The translations under genes were made by a program, and so were the position numbers. 33,699 nt of DNA. Origin: a virus. The DNA is taken from positions 1-33,699 of the IMG/VR virus record IMGVR_UViG_3300042691_022238. One strand, 5' to 3'. Numbering within the stretch: position 1 is the stretch's first letter; every line of letters starts with the position of its first letter. The notes below the pieces were generated by a model. It saw only the letters and a list, made by a program, of their open reading frames with translations. It made no database searches and was not told the DNA's origin. Positions 1 to 8,400 of the stretch are shown piece by piece.

Positions 1-207
1 GCAGACGCCGCTCTTGACCGACGACGCAGGCGGCAGCGAACAACAGGATGAGGGCCAGAAGCGCAGCGTGACCGTCGCATCTGTCAGGTTGATCGGCCCG
101 TTGGCATTCACGATCTGGGCATACAAAGCAGGCAGAGTGTCGCCCCGCTTGATCGAGAAGCGTGGCTGCGCGTATCCGGTCTGAAGGATGACCTTGATCG
201 GTGTCAT
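1..207 (-). CDS. Partial baseplate/fibre-associated protein, N-terminal part
   Basis: This gene runs off the left edge, so only the first 69 residues are visible. The start ATG overlaps the stop of the upstream gene (ATGA). The visible part has the pattern of small beta-sandwich modules on phage baseplate and fibre proteins: a short lead, then RGDTLPALYAQI and GPINLTDATVTLRF. This resembles the N-terminal fold of BppU-type upper baseplate proteins and other peripheral tail proteins. It follows another small beta-rich protein in the tail operon and is probably a distal tail component. The family assignment is inference from pattern only. The last 20 visible residues look less typical, so an error or a family-specific insert near the edge cannot be excluded. 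Confidence 0.6.
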   Translation of the reverse strand, partial: MTPIKVILQTGYAQPRFSIKRGDTLPALYAQIVNANGPINLTDATVTLRFWPSSCCSLPPASSVKSGVC

Positions 208-623
208 GTCGGCTCCAGCATGCCAAACCCAGCAGCAGCAGAGACATACAGAGGCGACGTCGGGATCAATGCTTCTCGATCGTCATCCAGTCGAGTCCAG
301 ACGTCGTAGCAGAGAGCGCCGGGTCGGAAGTTCACCGTAGTCTCAAACGGAAACACGAACTGCCAGTATTCCACACCGAGGTCTGGCCGAGCAGATCCAA
401 CGGAACCCGCAAGTACGACCAGATCCCGAGGGTTCTTTCGGACGGCCATACGGAAGTCTCGCCCATCCACCGGCACCGGCACACCCCCCGGCGTCAGCAC
501 CCGCATGATGAGCGTCAGCGTCTCGCCCTGCACGATTCGGAGGCCATGCCGGGAGTCATACGGCACCCCAGGCGCTCTGGGCGCCCCCGTCTGCAACACT
601 CCGGTGACGTATTGGGTCGACAT
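204..623 (-). CDS. Small beta-rich tail/baseplate protein, 139 aa
   Basis: I do not recognise a named family with certainty. The protein is short, has no membrane segment and looks entirely beta-rich. It has the phrase GLRIVQGETLTLIMRVLTPGG followed by PVPVDGRDFRMAVRKNP, the same layout (request-type strand, then polar loop, then strand) as the N-terminus of the next gene downstream. The two may therefore be divergent copies of one module. The start has a GGAG Shine-Dalgarno 7 bases upstream and lies 1 base beyond the stop of the preceding gene. Its place after the fibre-like genes at the end of the tail operon suggests a peripheral baseplate or fibre-attachment role, which is inference. Confidence 0.65.
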   Translation of the reverse strand: MSTQYVTGVLQTGAPRAPGVPYDSRHGLRIVQGETLTLIMRVLTPGGVPVPVDGRDFRMAVRKNPRDLVVLAGSVGSARPDLGVEYWQFVFPFETTVNFRPGALCYDVWTRLDDDREALIPTSPLYVSAAAGFGMLEPT

Positions 624-624
624 G

Positions 625-1851
625 TCACAACTCCCAGAAGGTCAGCGTGGCGGCGATGGCCTTCGGACTGGTTGACCCGGATGCGATCTGGCCGGTGAAT
701 CCAACAGGATCAGTGATGTCGAATGGCGCCCAGAAGCCCGCTGATGTTTCCTGCGCCGAAGAACCAAGAGTGAACGAAGATCCGAAGGTGGCCAGCGTTC
801 TCGCGTTTTTGACCTTCAGTGTGGTCACGACCGCATATGGAGTTGCTGCCCACACCTTCACGGTCGCAAGGATTGTCGCAGCGTTCGCACCAAGATCCGG
901 AACGAACTGACCGTGGTAGGTGCCGATCGACGGCGTGTTTGTCCCCATCGGCAACCAAGACTCAGAAGCATTCGATAGATCCGTCGTCGCGTTGCTTCCG
1001 AACTCAACGGTCTTGATGCGCGGCACTCGGTCGCCATAGACCATAACATCGACCGTGCCTGACCCGGGAGTGCCGCTGCTCCAGCGCACGACCTTTCCGA
1101 TGCATCGAGATTTGCTTTCGGCATCCGGAATCGCATCAGTGAATCCGCCAGCCCCGTCTGAATACAGAAACGGATAATCAACGCCAGTCGTGCCGGTAAA
1201 CGTCAATCCTTGAAATAGACCAGAGATCCTGACGAGAACCACATCGCCCGGACTGGCACTGGCCCCGCTTGGCGTTCCCACAGCGAATCCAACAAGAGGA
1301 GCACGCGGATCCACATCGTCGAACGCGAACGGCATCGCCCGCGCACCAGGGGTTGTTGGCAATTTCACTTCAGATCCCGGAGATCCTGTCGGATCTGATG
1401 GGTCGTAACCGATCGTAACCGGCTGACCAATCGAGATCGCCTGTGCCGCTGAACATGCGATCACTGCCGGTTGCTCTCTCGCAAGATCCAACGCCCGAAG
1501 CATATTCCCAGCACCTTGATCCCAGCCCGTCGAGCCAGCCTCAATAGTCTCTGCGTATGCCGGAACCCGCAGGCCGCTGGCGATCGAAGGGACCGCCAAC
1601 ACGGTCGTCTCTTGGATCGTTCCGGAGCCAGTCGTGGCCGTCAGTCGGATCAGATAAGTGCCTTCGCTCGACGGCGTGAGGCTTGCGGTTGACGTTGCGG
1701 CGCCCGTCAGGCTTGCTGTGTTGGTTGGAGGTGCGCTGACGATCGACCACGAATAGCTAACGATTCCTGTCGTTGTCGTGGTGAACGAATACGGCGTCGA
1801 CACCAAGGCGTCGAGTTTTGATCCAGTGATTCCATTGATTCGGATGGCCAT
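625..1851 (-). CDS. Tail fibre/baseplate protein with Ig/PKD-like N-terminus, 408 aa
   Basis: A likely structural protein at the distal end of the tail operon. Residues 1-90 form a Thr/Ser-rich beta domain resembling a PKD/Ig-like fold: an SYSWSIVSAPP phrase, then EGTYLIRLTATT. Domains of this kind on phage surfaces often act in weak carbohydrate or surface adhesion. The middle (about 125-280) is rich in Gly, Pro and Asp, with short strands typical of phage appendages. The C-terminus again looks like a beta sandwich. The gene starts after TAGGAG, where the stop of the previous gene forms part of the Shine-Dalgarno, so translation is probably coupled. A receptor-binding or fibre role is inferred from place and composition only. 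Confidence 0.7.
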   Translation of the reverse strand: MAIRINGITGSKLDALVSTPYSFTTTTTGIVSYSWSIVSAPPTNTASLTGAATSTASLTPSSEGTYLIRLTATTGSGTIQETTVLAVPSIASGLRVPAYAETIEAGSTGWDQGAGNMLRALDLAREQPAVIACSAAQAISIGQPVTIGYDPSDPTGSPGSEVKLPTTPGARAMPFAFDDVDPRAPLVGFAVGTPSGASASPGDVVLVRISGLFQGLTFTGTTGVDYPFLYSDGAGGFTDAIPDAESKSRCIGKVVRWSSGTPGSGTVDVMVYGDRVPRIKTVEFGSNATTDLSNASESWLPMGTNTPSIGTYHGQFVPDLGANAATILATVKVWAATPYAVVTTLKVKNARTLATFGSSFTLGSSAQETSAGFWAPFDITDPVGFTGQIASGSTSPKAIAATLTFWEL

Positions 1852-1860
1852 CAGAGACTC

Positions 1861-3105
1861 CTACTGCGCGATGCGCGTGACCTTGGCTCGAATGGTCATC
1901 CAGCCGCCGGTTCCCGGGGAAGTCCATGACGCAGGGAACGAAGTGTCGTTCAGAGTCGTCGAACCGCCCTCTCCGCCATAAAGGTTGAATGCCAGAAGAT
2001 CTTGACTGACCGAGACAGCAAGGGACGGCACGCCGTAGTTCACGAGATTGTTCTGGAGAGTCCCAGGCGATGTCGATGCGGTGTACGGCGTTGTGACCGT
2101 AGTCAATCCATTGGTCATTCCGTAGTACGCAGCGGTGATGGCAACCATCCCTGTGTCGTACGAACCGAAATGCACAGACGCATCAGTAATTTCGTACTTC
2201 GACGTATCCCCGCATCGGATATAGAACGTCCCACGCATCTTCGTCTGGTTGTTCGATCCGTCAAGGAACGGCACGAACGAACAGTAGACGCCGGGAGGGG
2301 CGCTGACGGTCGTCTCGGAGAACGAGAAATAGGTGTCGAGTTCAACCCGCGTTCTCAAGCAGACGTCGAACGATCCGTTCTGTGAGATGACGTTGCGAAC
2401 GTCTTGGATGTGATACCCGGTGATAGACGACATGCCTTGGTACACGCGAATGATGGCCAGTGTCACATATCCAGATGTCGCGCTAGGGGGACTGGCTGAT
2501 CCAAGTGAAGCCTCTGCACCTTGTTTTCTCGATATTCCTGCCGTGCTTGCGCTACTCGCAGAGACGGATCCAATGTCTCCATCGAGCGAATAGGACATGG
2601 TTTTCTTGAGAAGATCCGTCCCGAAAACGCCTGTGGATGGGTCAAGGACCGGCGTTGTCGATGTGGACAATCTGCGATCAACCTTGACCTCAATCCGATC
2701 GAACCTCTCGTTCCCAACGGTTGACACAGAAGGAATCGTGACGTTCTGCGTCGCTGACAGCGCCAGCGGCGAGTACAGCGACAAGTCGTTTAATCCGCTG
2801 ATGGAATCAATCCCGCTGGTCACGCTTGGGTTCGACAGAAAACCGATCCCCGAGAGGATGTTGACCGACATGTCGTCAGGATTGTTGGGGACGACCATGA
2901 AACTGCCGCCGACAAACCCAGCCGACATTGCGGGATAGCCGATTCCGATCTCAGACGAGAGAGACGTGTTGGCCCGGAAGTTCATCAGCGCCATCATCGT
3001 GTCGCGCAGCGACCGATCCGACTCGGACGTGTTGAGGTTCCAGTCGGTGGAAAGCGCCTTCTCCAGCGGGTTCCAGACGACGCGATCAAAGGGCAAGTTG
3101 GCCAT
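1861..3105 (-). CDS. Baseplate/tail-fibre structural protein, 414 aa
   Basis: I chose the start MANLPFDR because its ATG overlaps the stop of the preceding baseplate gene by one base (TAATG); a longer reading frame upstream is just the neighbour in another frame. The N-terminal 60 residues (PFDRVVWNPLEKALSTDWN, then ESDRSLRDTMMAL) are polar and helical, like a segment docking to a baseplate. The rest is rich in Ser, Thr, Gly and Val, beta-type, with no catalytic motif or membrane segment. It follows two baseplate-J-like genes, where phages commonly encode proteins linking baseplate and fibres. The exact function is unknown. Confidence 0.72.
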   Translation of the reverse strand: MANLPFDRVVWNPLEKALSTDWNLNTSESDRSLRDTMMALMNFRANTSLSSEIGIGYPAMSAGFVGGSFMVVPNNPDDMSVNILSGIGFLSNPSVTSGIDSISGLNDLSLYSPLALSATQNVTIPSVSTVGNERFDRIEVKVDRRLSTSTTPVLDPSTGVFGTDLLKKTMSYSLDGDIGSVSASSASTAGISRKQGAEASLGSASPPSATSGYVTLAIIRVYQGMSSITGYHIQDVRNVISQNGSFDVCLRTRVELDTYFSFSETTVSAPPGVYCSFVPFLDGSNNQTKMRGTFYIRCGDTSKYEITDASVHFGSYDTGMVAITAAYYGMTNGLTTVTTPYTASTSPGTLQNNLVNYGVPSLAVSVSQDLLAFNLYGGEGGSTTLNDTSFPASWTSPGTGGWMTIRAKVTRIAQ

Positions 3106-4073
3106 TATGGCTCCCAGGGCAAGAGCAGTAGCGTTGCCGTGATACCGGCGGCTTTGGTGGCTTCTATCGCGAACCACAGCGTAGCGGTAGCGGCATTGAA
3201 CTCTTCGTCCGTGATGCCGGATGGCTTTCGGAGACAGACAGCGAACCCGTTGGTCACGGTCTCTCGCGAAAGCAGCCGGCCATGCAGCGGCGGTTCAGCA
3301 CGGGGGTCGTTGAGTGCGATGCCGTACTGATCCACGGTCGAATCCAAGCATCCCTGCGCGTCGGTCTCCCATCCCTCAATGATCGTCGCTGGATAGGCTG
3401 GGTACAGAGAGTTCCAGAACCGATCGACGGCACGCTGGACTGCGTTCACCGACACGGTGTCTGGCAAGTCTCGGATGCGCCGGCGGTACTCTTCGATGGG
3501 TTCATTGGCGACTCGAGGATAGCCACGGTCTGCGCCGAGGGCGTTGATAGATCCCCATGCGCCACCAGTCGTTGCCGTAGAGGACGAGATATAGATGCTG
3601 GGGTCGCCGTAGGCTGGATTGAGTATGAGTTTGACCGCTTGGTCGATGAGATTTGGCTCTTCAAGGATGTACTGATATGCGGCCTCAACTGCACGAACCA
3701 AGACCGTTGACTCCAAGTCTCCTGATCCCAGGAAGCCAGTCGAGATGGTGACAAACCGTCGATCCACACTCGAAGCGCGGACGATCGATCCGGTTTGGAT
3801 GGTAACAACTCCAGCATCTGCATTCGGTCGTCGGAATGTCACTGTCCCCGTTGCGTACACGGGGTCTTGAGCCGTGAGCATGAACAGGCCGCAACCAAGA
3901 CGCTCTGCGGCCTTGGACACGCGAGCCATGACTGCTGCGTCAGTGGCGAACACCTCGTAACCGGCGCCCGTGTTCACGCTCATCGGCGTGTAGTACTCGG
4001 ACGGCAGGATCCGCTCGACGACGTCGAGCAGTTCTTCCTGCGTGTAGGCTTCAGTCGGGCAGGCGGTAGACAT
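3105..4073 (-). CDS. Baseplate J-like protein 2 (wedge component), 322 aa
   Basis: Likely a second baseplate wedge protein related to gpJ. The central part has the block order of J-like proteins: TVTFRRPNADAGVVTIQTGS, a polar beta segment, VLVRAVEAAYQY, then NEPIEEYRRRIRDLPD and SVNAVQRAVDRF. The phrase EYRRRIR followed by a helical stretch corresponds to the D-x-E-Y-R-x-R region of classical J proteins. The gene lies directly after the larger J gene, with 2 bases between stop and start, and is followed by the fibre-like proteins. Wedge proteins of this kind assemble around the central hub. J family membership is fairly secure; its division of labour with the neighbour is inferred. Confidence 0.75.
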   Translation of the reverse strand: MSTACPTEAYTQEELLDVVERILPSEYYTPMSVNTGAGYEVFATDAAVMARVSKAAERLGCGLFMLTAQDPVYATGTVTFRRPNADAGVVTIQTGSIVRASSVDRRFVTISTGFLGSGDLESTVLVRAVEAAYQYILEEPNLIDQAVKLILNPAYGDPSIYISSSTATTGGAWGSINALGADRGYPRVANEPIEEYRRRIRDLPDTVSVNAVQRAVDRFWNSLYPAYPATIIEGWETDAQGCLDSTVDQYGIALNDPRAEPPLHGRLLSRETVTNGFAVCLRKPSGITDEEFNAATATLWFAIEATKAAGITATLLLLPWEP

Positions 4074-4075
4074 GG

Positions 4076-5251
4076 TTACCTCGCCGACAGCGGATTGAGG
4101 TCAGCGATCGCGCCAGCGGTCACCAGGGCAAGGTTCGTTCGCAGTACCTGGTAGTTGCCGACAACCACGTTGCCTGTCGGGCTGGCGATGGCACTCCCAT
4201 TAAAGGCGAGGCCCGCGATGCTGTTGAGGATGGCGTTCGCGGCATCCAGTTCAAAGTCGGCGCCAGGCTGCAGTTGGTTCACGTAGTTCGTGATCGCAGC
4301 CCGAGCGAGGCCGGCGACCGTGTCCACGTTCGCGCCAGCGATGAAGCTGAGTTGCAGGATGACCGGCTGCAAGATGACCTGCGCCACGCGGCAGCGCACG
4401 AACACGCCACAGGCCCGCACGTCATCCAGCGTCTCGACGACAGCGGCAGCGAGCGCATCCGACTGCGCGTCGTAGGCCGGGATGGTCGATCCCGTGTTCG
4501 CGAGCGCGTCCGTGTACCCGTCTGAGATGACGAGTTCCACGATCCCGCCGGGACCGCCAGCATCGTTCAGAATCTCGAATGCCCGCGCCGTGCGCACGCC
4601 AGGGACGGCCAGTGCTGCCTGTTCGAGAGCAGCGCGGGTTCCACGGCGCAGCGTCGTATAGAAGATCCGCGCCCTCGCCCGGTACTCCGAGTCCGACTCT
4701 TGGTTGTTCCCGCCAGCGGTAGCCAGAGGGTTCGTCACCGTCAGTCCGGCAGGGGCCGTGGGCGGATAGGAGATGATTGATGTGATGCTGTTCGATGCCG
4801 CCATCTGCGACGAACCGGCCAGCACGCTGCGCACGTTCACGTCGAGGAACGTCGAGGTGGTCAGGAAGGTGTCGTCGAACAGCGTGACGAACTGCCGACC
4901 GTCAGGCGTCGAGAGCAGGGTGCCAGCAGGGATCAGGAAGTTCGACACCGGCGCAGACGCCAGCGAGAACCGCACCACGCCGAGCGCCGCACTGGCAGGC
5001 TTCCGGGACAGGCCGTAGCGGTCGAACACGAGGCGGTCGAGGTCCGCTCCGGTCGCCGTGTCGAGGAAGGCCGATCCGCCGACTCGAGCCACCTGGGCCG
5101 AGATCTCGTCTCCGATCGATGCGGCCGTCGCAACGAGGATGTTCGCGTCGCTTCCCTCTCGGTCAACGACAGCGGTCGTGATCTGCGAAGGCGGCGCCGT
5201 GATCGTCGTCCGACCAATGCGAAACAGGTCTTGGTATGTCGGTCGATCCAT
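4076..5251 (-). CDS. J: Baseplate assembly protein J (gpJ-like wedge), 391 aa
   Basis: A clear Baseplate_J family protein. Key features in order: a helical N-terminus, TGADLDRLVFDRYGLSRKPA (about 65-85), the beta segment with FLIPAGTLLSTPDGRQFVT (about 105-125), the loop GGNNQESDSEYRARARIFY with the D-S-E-Y-R-x-R motif, and ALEQAALAVPGVRTARAFE followed by a GGIVELVISDG strand. This order is diagnostic for P2 gpJ and related wedge proteins that form the periphery of contractile-tail baseplates. The length is a little above that of P2 gpJ. It sits between the gp25-like gene and a second J-like gene, the usual order in contractile tail operons. Confidence 0.92.
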   Translation of the reverse strand: MDRPTYQDLFRIGRTTITAPPSQITTAVVDREGSDANILVATAASIGDEISAQVARVGGSAFLDTATGADLDRLVFDRYGLSRKPASAALGVVRFSLASAPVSNFLIPAGTLLSTPDGRQFVTLFDDTFLTTSTFLDVNVRSVLAGSSQMAASNSITSIISYPPTAPAGLTVTNPLATAGGNNQESDSEYRARARIFYTTLRRGTRAALEQAALAVPGVRTARAFEILNDAGGPGGIVELVISDGYTDALANTGSTIPAYDAQSDALAAAVVETLDDVRACGVFVRCRVAQVILQPVILQLSFIAGANVDTVAGLARAAITNYVNQLQPGADFELDAANAILNSIAGLAFNGSAIASPTGNVVVGNYQVLRTNLALVTAGAIADLNPLSAR

Positions 5252-5258
5252 CGGTCAC

Positions 5259-6074
5259 CTACGCTGCTCGTTGGAGGGCCACATTGAGTTCAGTCCCGCT
5301 TCGGAGTTGGGCTGCAATGCGAACGGTCAGAGTACCATCCCTCGACATCGAGAGCGAGACGGATGCGGCAGCGACACCGCGCTCTTGTCGCACTTCGCGT
5401 TCGATTCGGCGCTGAAGGTCGGACAACTGCGACGGATTGTAGGTCGTCTTTGCCGACAGCCCGAATCCGTAGTTGGGCAAGTGCTTGAATCCGCCCGTAG
5501 GCGTAATCAGGCGACGGATGATCAACTTCCGGATGGTCGCGGCCTCGTTCTCAAGCACGTAATCGTTACCCAAGACCACGAGCGTACCGCCCGCCGTCAG
5601 CGTCTGGCCCGACAGTAGATCCTGGCCGAGCGCAGGCGTGTTCTTGAAGTCGAGATTGCCAGTCTGGCCAGCGCTGGCGAACGGAGCGACGCCGAGGCCG
5701 TAGAATGTGGCCGACTTAGGATCCGTGATCAGCGTGCCGATGAAGCTGACAAGCGTCGTCGAAGACACCCGATGCTGCACATGCTGGTTGCGCAGATGCT
5801 CCAGCGTCTGAATGTCGAACGTCGAAGCGTCCAACCGGACCACGTTCGTGATCGTGAACGGGATCCAAGTGCTGCCGTCGTAGTACTCAAGCGTCCATGT
5901 TGCAGGATTGAGAGCGTCACCCGCACCAGTCGGAGACACGGCCCTCGCGATCCCGTTGAGCGATACGCGAACGATGGTCTGCGCCAGAGGGAACGCGCCA
6001 GCGATCGAGATGCCCGTGCCGACGCCAGCACCCCATGCGCCTGATCCCCATGCTCCACTGCCCCAGCCGCTCAT
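5259..6074 (-). CDS. gp25/gpW-like baseplate wedge protein with GW-repeat N-terminus, 271 aa
   Basis: Two parts are visible. The N-terminus carries a short Gly/Trp repeat (WGSGAWGSGAWGAG) followed by a beta-rich region of about 130 residues. The C-terminal 130 residues match the gp25/gpW-like wedge family: RRLITPTGGFKHLPNYGFGL, then DLQRRIEREVRQERGV and a strand pattern ending SRDGTLTVRI. In T4 and P2 this protein connects the sheath initiation ring to the baseplate wedge. Typical members are 100-140 residues, so this one is fused to an extra N-terminal domain that may project outwards. The stop overlaps nothing, while the start overlaps the end of the spike gene by 4 bases. Confidence 0.85.
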   Translation of the reverse strand: MSGWGSGAWGSGAWGAGVGTGISIAGAFPLAQTIVRVSLNGIARAVSPTGAGDALNPATWTLEYYDGSTWIPFTITNVVRLDASTFDIQTLEHLRNQHVQHRVSSTTLVSFIGTLITDPKSATFYGLGVAPFASAGQTGNLDFKNTPALGQDLLSGQTLTAGGTLVVLGNDYVLENEAATIRKLIIRRLITPTGGFKHLPNYGFGLSAKTTYNPSQLSDLQRRIEREVRQERGVAAASVSLSMSRDGTLTVRIAAQLRSGTELNVALQRAA

Positions 6075-6733
6075 GATGCCTCCACTGTCTCAGATGCCGA
6101 ATTGATCTTGCCAGAGAGTGTGGCGGATCCTGGGGTTATTGTCGCCGTACCCAGATTGATCGAACCGATGACAACAGGGACGACCGAACCTGGCGGCGTG
6201 TAGTTGAATGTGGCTATAGTGCCAGCGCTCGTAATCGAGAACGTCCCATTCGCCGTCGTGTCATCGAGCCGCGCCACGCCCTTGGCTGACGCTTCATCGC
6301 CCATCACAATCTTCCCGCCGCCCGACACGAGCAGGCGCAGCGTCTGGCCCTCCTCGACCTTCAGTAACACGTCCTGCGGGTTGCTCGCGGCTTCCGCCGG
6401 CGGAACGTCAGACGGGCTCCAGAGACGGCCAGTAATCACCAGACCTTGGCTGGGATCGCCAGACGGCGCACAGACCATGACCTCATCGTCGACCCTGGGC
6501 GGCGCGTAGAACCCGAATCCGTTGCCCGCGTAGGCTGCGCCAAGACGTGCTGTCTCCTCAATCTCGCTTGGCATCAGCGTGATGCCGCAGAACACGCCCT
6601 CGTTGGGGTCGACCACCACCGAGTTCACGACAGCCAACGACACCCATGTTCGAGGATCGATCCCAGGCCGAGAGACGGCGCGGGACAGACGGCCCATGTC
6701 CAAAATTCCAGAAACGCGAGATCGACTCAGCAT
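6071..6733 (-). CDS. V: Baseplate spike/assembly protein V (gpV-like), 220 aa
   Basis: Likely the central tail spike. Residues about 25-110 form the OB-fold expected of gpV/gp5 proteins, with FCGITLMPSEIEETARLG and the diagnostic PPRVDDEVMVCAPSGDPSQG followed by ITGRLWSP. The second half (about 125-220) is a series of short hydrophobic strands (TFSITSAGTIATFNY, ATITPGSATLSGKI), as expected for the trimeric beta-helix that punctures the outer membrane. It sits between hub and gp25-like genes, the normal order. An AGGAGG sequence lies 11 bases upstream of the start. No lysozyme domain is present, as in P2 gpV and unlike T4 gp5. Confidence 0.9.
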   Translation of the reverse strand: MLSRSRVSGILDMGRLSRAVSRPGIDPRTWVSLAVVNSVVVDPNEGVFCGITLMPSEIEETARLGAAYAGNGFGFYAPPRVDDEVMVCAPSGDPSQGLVITGRLWSPSDVPPAEAASNPQDVLLKVEEGQTLRLLVSGGGKIVMGDEASAKGVARLDDTTANGTFSITSAGTIATFNYTPPGSVVPVVIGSINLGTATITPGSATLSGKINSASETVEAS

Positions 6734-6735
6734 GA

Positions 6736-8400
6736 CTACGGAGTCCTCCTGACGGTCGGTTGGTTGGCGCCGCCCTCACGCGAGCCTTCGATGTAGTTCT
6801 GGAAGTCGAACGAGATGCGCATGCCGCTCTGGTTCGACCATGAATACTTCACGTTTCCGACTCGGAAATACGGTTGCGCCGTGGGCGTGCCGCGCTTCGC
6901 GGACTGCGCCAGCGCCGCCGCAACGGGAGCGGGAAAGCCACGGGTCTGGTAGATGGCGTCCAGTTGGGCTTCGCTCAAGGTCGTGTCAGCGAGAGTGCCA
7001 GACAGCCCCAGCACAGTGGACTGCATCACGCCGATCCGGATGGCGTCGCCAGGGCGCAGATACAGAAGGTCCGGGTCTGCGTTGGTGCCACCGAACGACG
7101 CGAGGTTGCTCGTCTCGCATGATCCGCCCATCTCGCCGCGACCCTTCTCTTGGTAGATCGCGTCGGCGACCAATTCCAACTGCTTCTTGCTGGTCACGCC
7201 ATAGACGTAGATCGTGTCGACGTCGGTGTAACCGATGTCACCAACCGGCCCGATCTGGCCCGCTTGGATCCTGGGGATCTGTTCCTTCGTCGCTCCAGTC
7301 AGTTTTGCCTTGTTCTTCCGGACAATGAGTCCCTGTGGCCGGGTGACTTCGAGCAGTTTCTGTGTCCCACGCTGTTTGCTCGACGTGTTCAAGCAAACGA
7401 CGCGAATCCCGCGACCCTTCGATCCTTGGAACTTGCGCTCAAACGAGAGCCGAGCAATGTCGCGTCCGTACATCAGTTCGCGGACGACGATCTGTCTGCC
7501 ATCGTCGGTATCTCGAATAAACTGCCTGTTGGGCGCGTTTTCCTGTTCATAGTAGGTACGCAGCGGCTGGATGATCAGACGAGACTCTGCGTTCTGATTG
7601 CGTGTCGTCGTGAAGTACGGAACCACGCCACACACGTAGCAGTAGTTCACGATCAGATCCCAGAACGAGACTTCTTCTGCCGATGCCGCAGCAGTCGATC
7701 CCTTGCCGTCAGCCCCGAGTTGCACACGAGTTGCGTCGCCCGAAGCGTATGGTGACGGAATGCCATCGGGGAAGTCACCAGGTGTCGTCTGAAGGATTGA
7801 CTTGAAGTACGGACCGAACGGATGCTGGTCGAGGATCTGACCGACAACATCGACGATATTCTTGCGGAGGTTCAGTTTTGAGAACACCGCCGCCGGAGCC
7901 TTGCTGTCGGCAAGAATGCCACGGAGATCACGGCCTTCCAGTTCGATGAAACTGCCTGTGTCCGTGTGTTCCACGAAGGCAGTGTCGGCCACGCCGACCA
8001 TGACGCCAGAGAAGCGGTTGGGATCCGGTTGAAGTAACGCGCTTCCGGAACCGAATCGAGCAGACTGACTCGCCGCTACAGTCCCGAAACGGATCGTCAC
8101 GGCAACCGCCGAGAATACTCGAGGGTCAAACGGAACGTCCCGGTAGTTCATCCGGATCTTGAACTTGCCAGCGCTGCGGATATTCGGGATCTCGACGTCG
8201 CAAGAGATCGGGATGACCACCTTGCGGAACGAGTAGGCGTCTTGTCCCCCAGTCTGCAAAAACAGCAGAGACGACGACGCATTCGGCGCCGGAATGTCCG
8301 GTTTGTCGTTCACCAGCACAGACTCAGGCGCGATGTACGTCGGATCGAATCGATAGACGAGTTCGACTGATGCGACCGGGTAGTAGGTCTGGTCAGCCAT
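6736..8400 (-). CDS. Tail hub protein (gpD/gp27-like), 554 aa
   Basis: Probably the trimeric hub that links the tube to the spike. The protein is long, has no membrane segment and shows the hub phrase IELEGRDLRGILAD (about 150-165), followed by NIVDVVGQILDQHPF. The corresponding region of late-control gpD and related hub proteins carries the same G-R-D-x-x-x-x-L element. The C-terminus has DAIRIGVMQ and KYSWSNQSGMRISFDF, typical closing strands. Of two ATG codons 6 bases apart I chose the downstream one (MADQTYY): GGAG lies 9 bases before it but only 3 before the other. The gene overlaps the LysM gene by 8 bases. Confidence 0.82.
   Translation of the reverse strand: MADQTYYPVASVELVYRFDPTYIAPESVLVNDKPDIPAPNASSSLLFLQTGGQDAYSFRKVVIPISCDVEIPNIRSAGKFKIRMNYRDVPFDPRVFSAVAVTIRFGTVAASQSARFGSGSALLQPDPNRFSGVMVGVADTAFVEHTDTGSFIELEGRDLRGILADSKAPAAVFSKLNLRKNIVDVVGQILDQHPFGPYFKSILQTTPGDFPDGIPSPYASGDATRVQLGADGKGSTAAASAEEVSFWDLIVNYCYVCGVVPYFTTTRNQNAESRLIIQPLRTYYEQENAPNRQFIRDTDDGRQIVVRELMYGRDIARLSFERKFQGSKGRGIRVVCLNTSSKQRGTQKLLEVTRPQGLIVRKNKAKLTGATKEQIPRIQAGQIGPVGDIGYTDVDTIYVYGVTSKKQLELVADAIYQEKGRGEMGGSCETSNLASFGGTNADPDLLYLRPGDAIRIGVMQSTVLGLSGTLADTTLSEAQLDAIYQTRGFPAPVAAALAQSAKRGTPTAQPYFRVGNVKYSWSNQSGMRISFDFQNYIEGSREGGANQPTVRRTP

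Noticed and set aside
1-60. Membrane-like stretch (LLALILLFAAAC) in another frame at the left edge
   Set aside because: It resembles a lipoprotein signal but has no start codon in frame and lies inside the tail gene that follows the normal overlap pattern; probably chance. More sequence to the left would decide.
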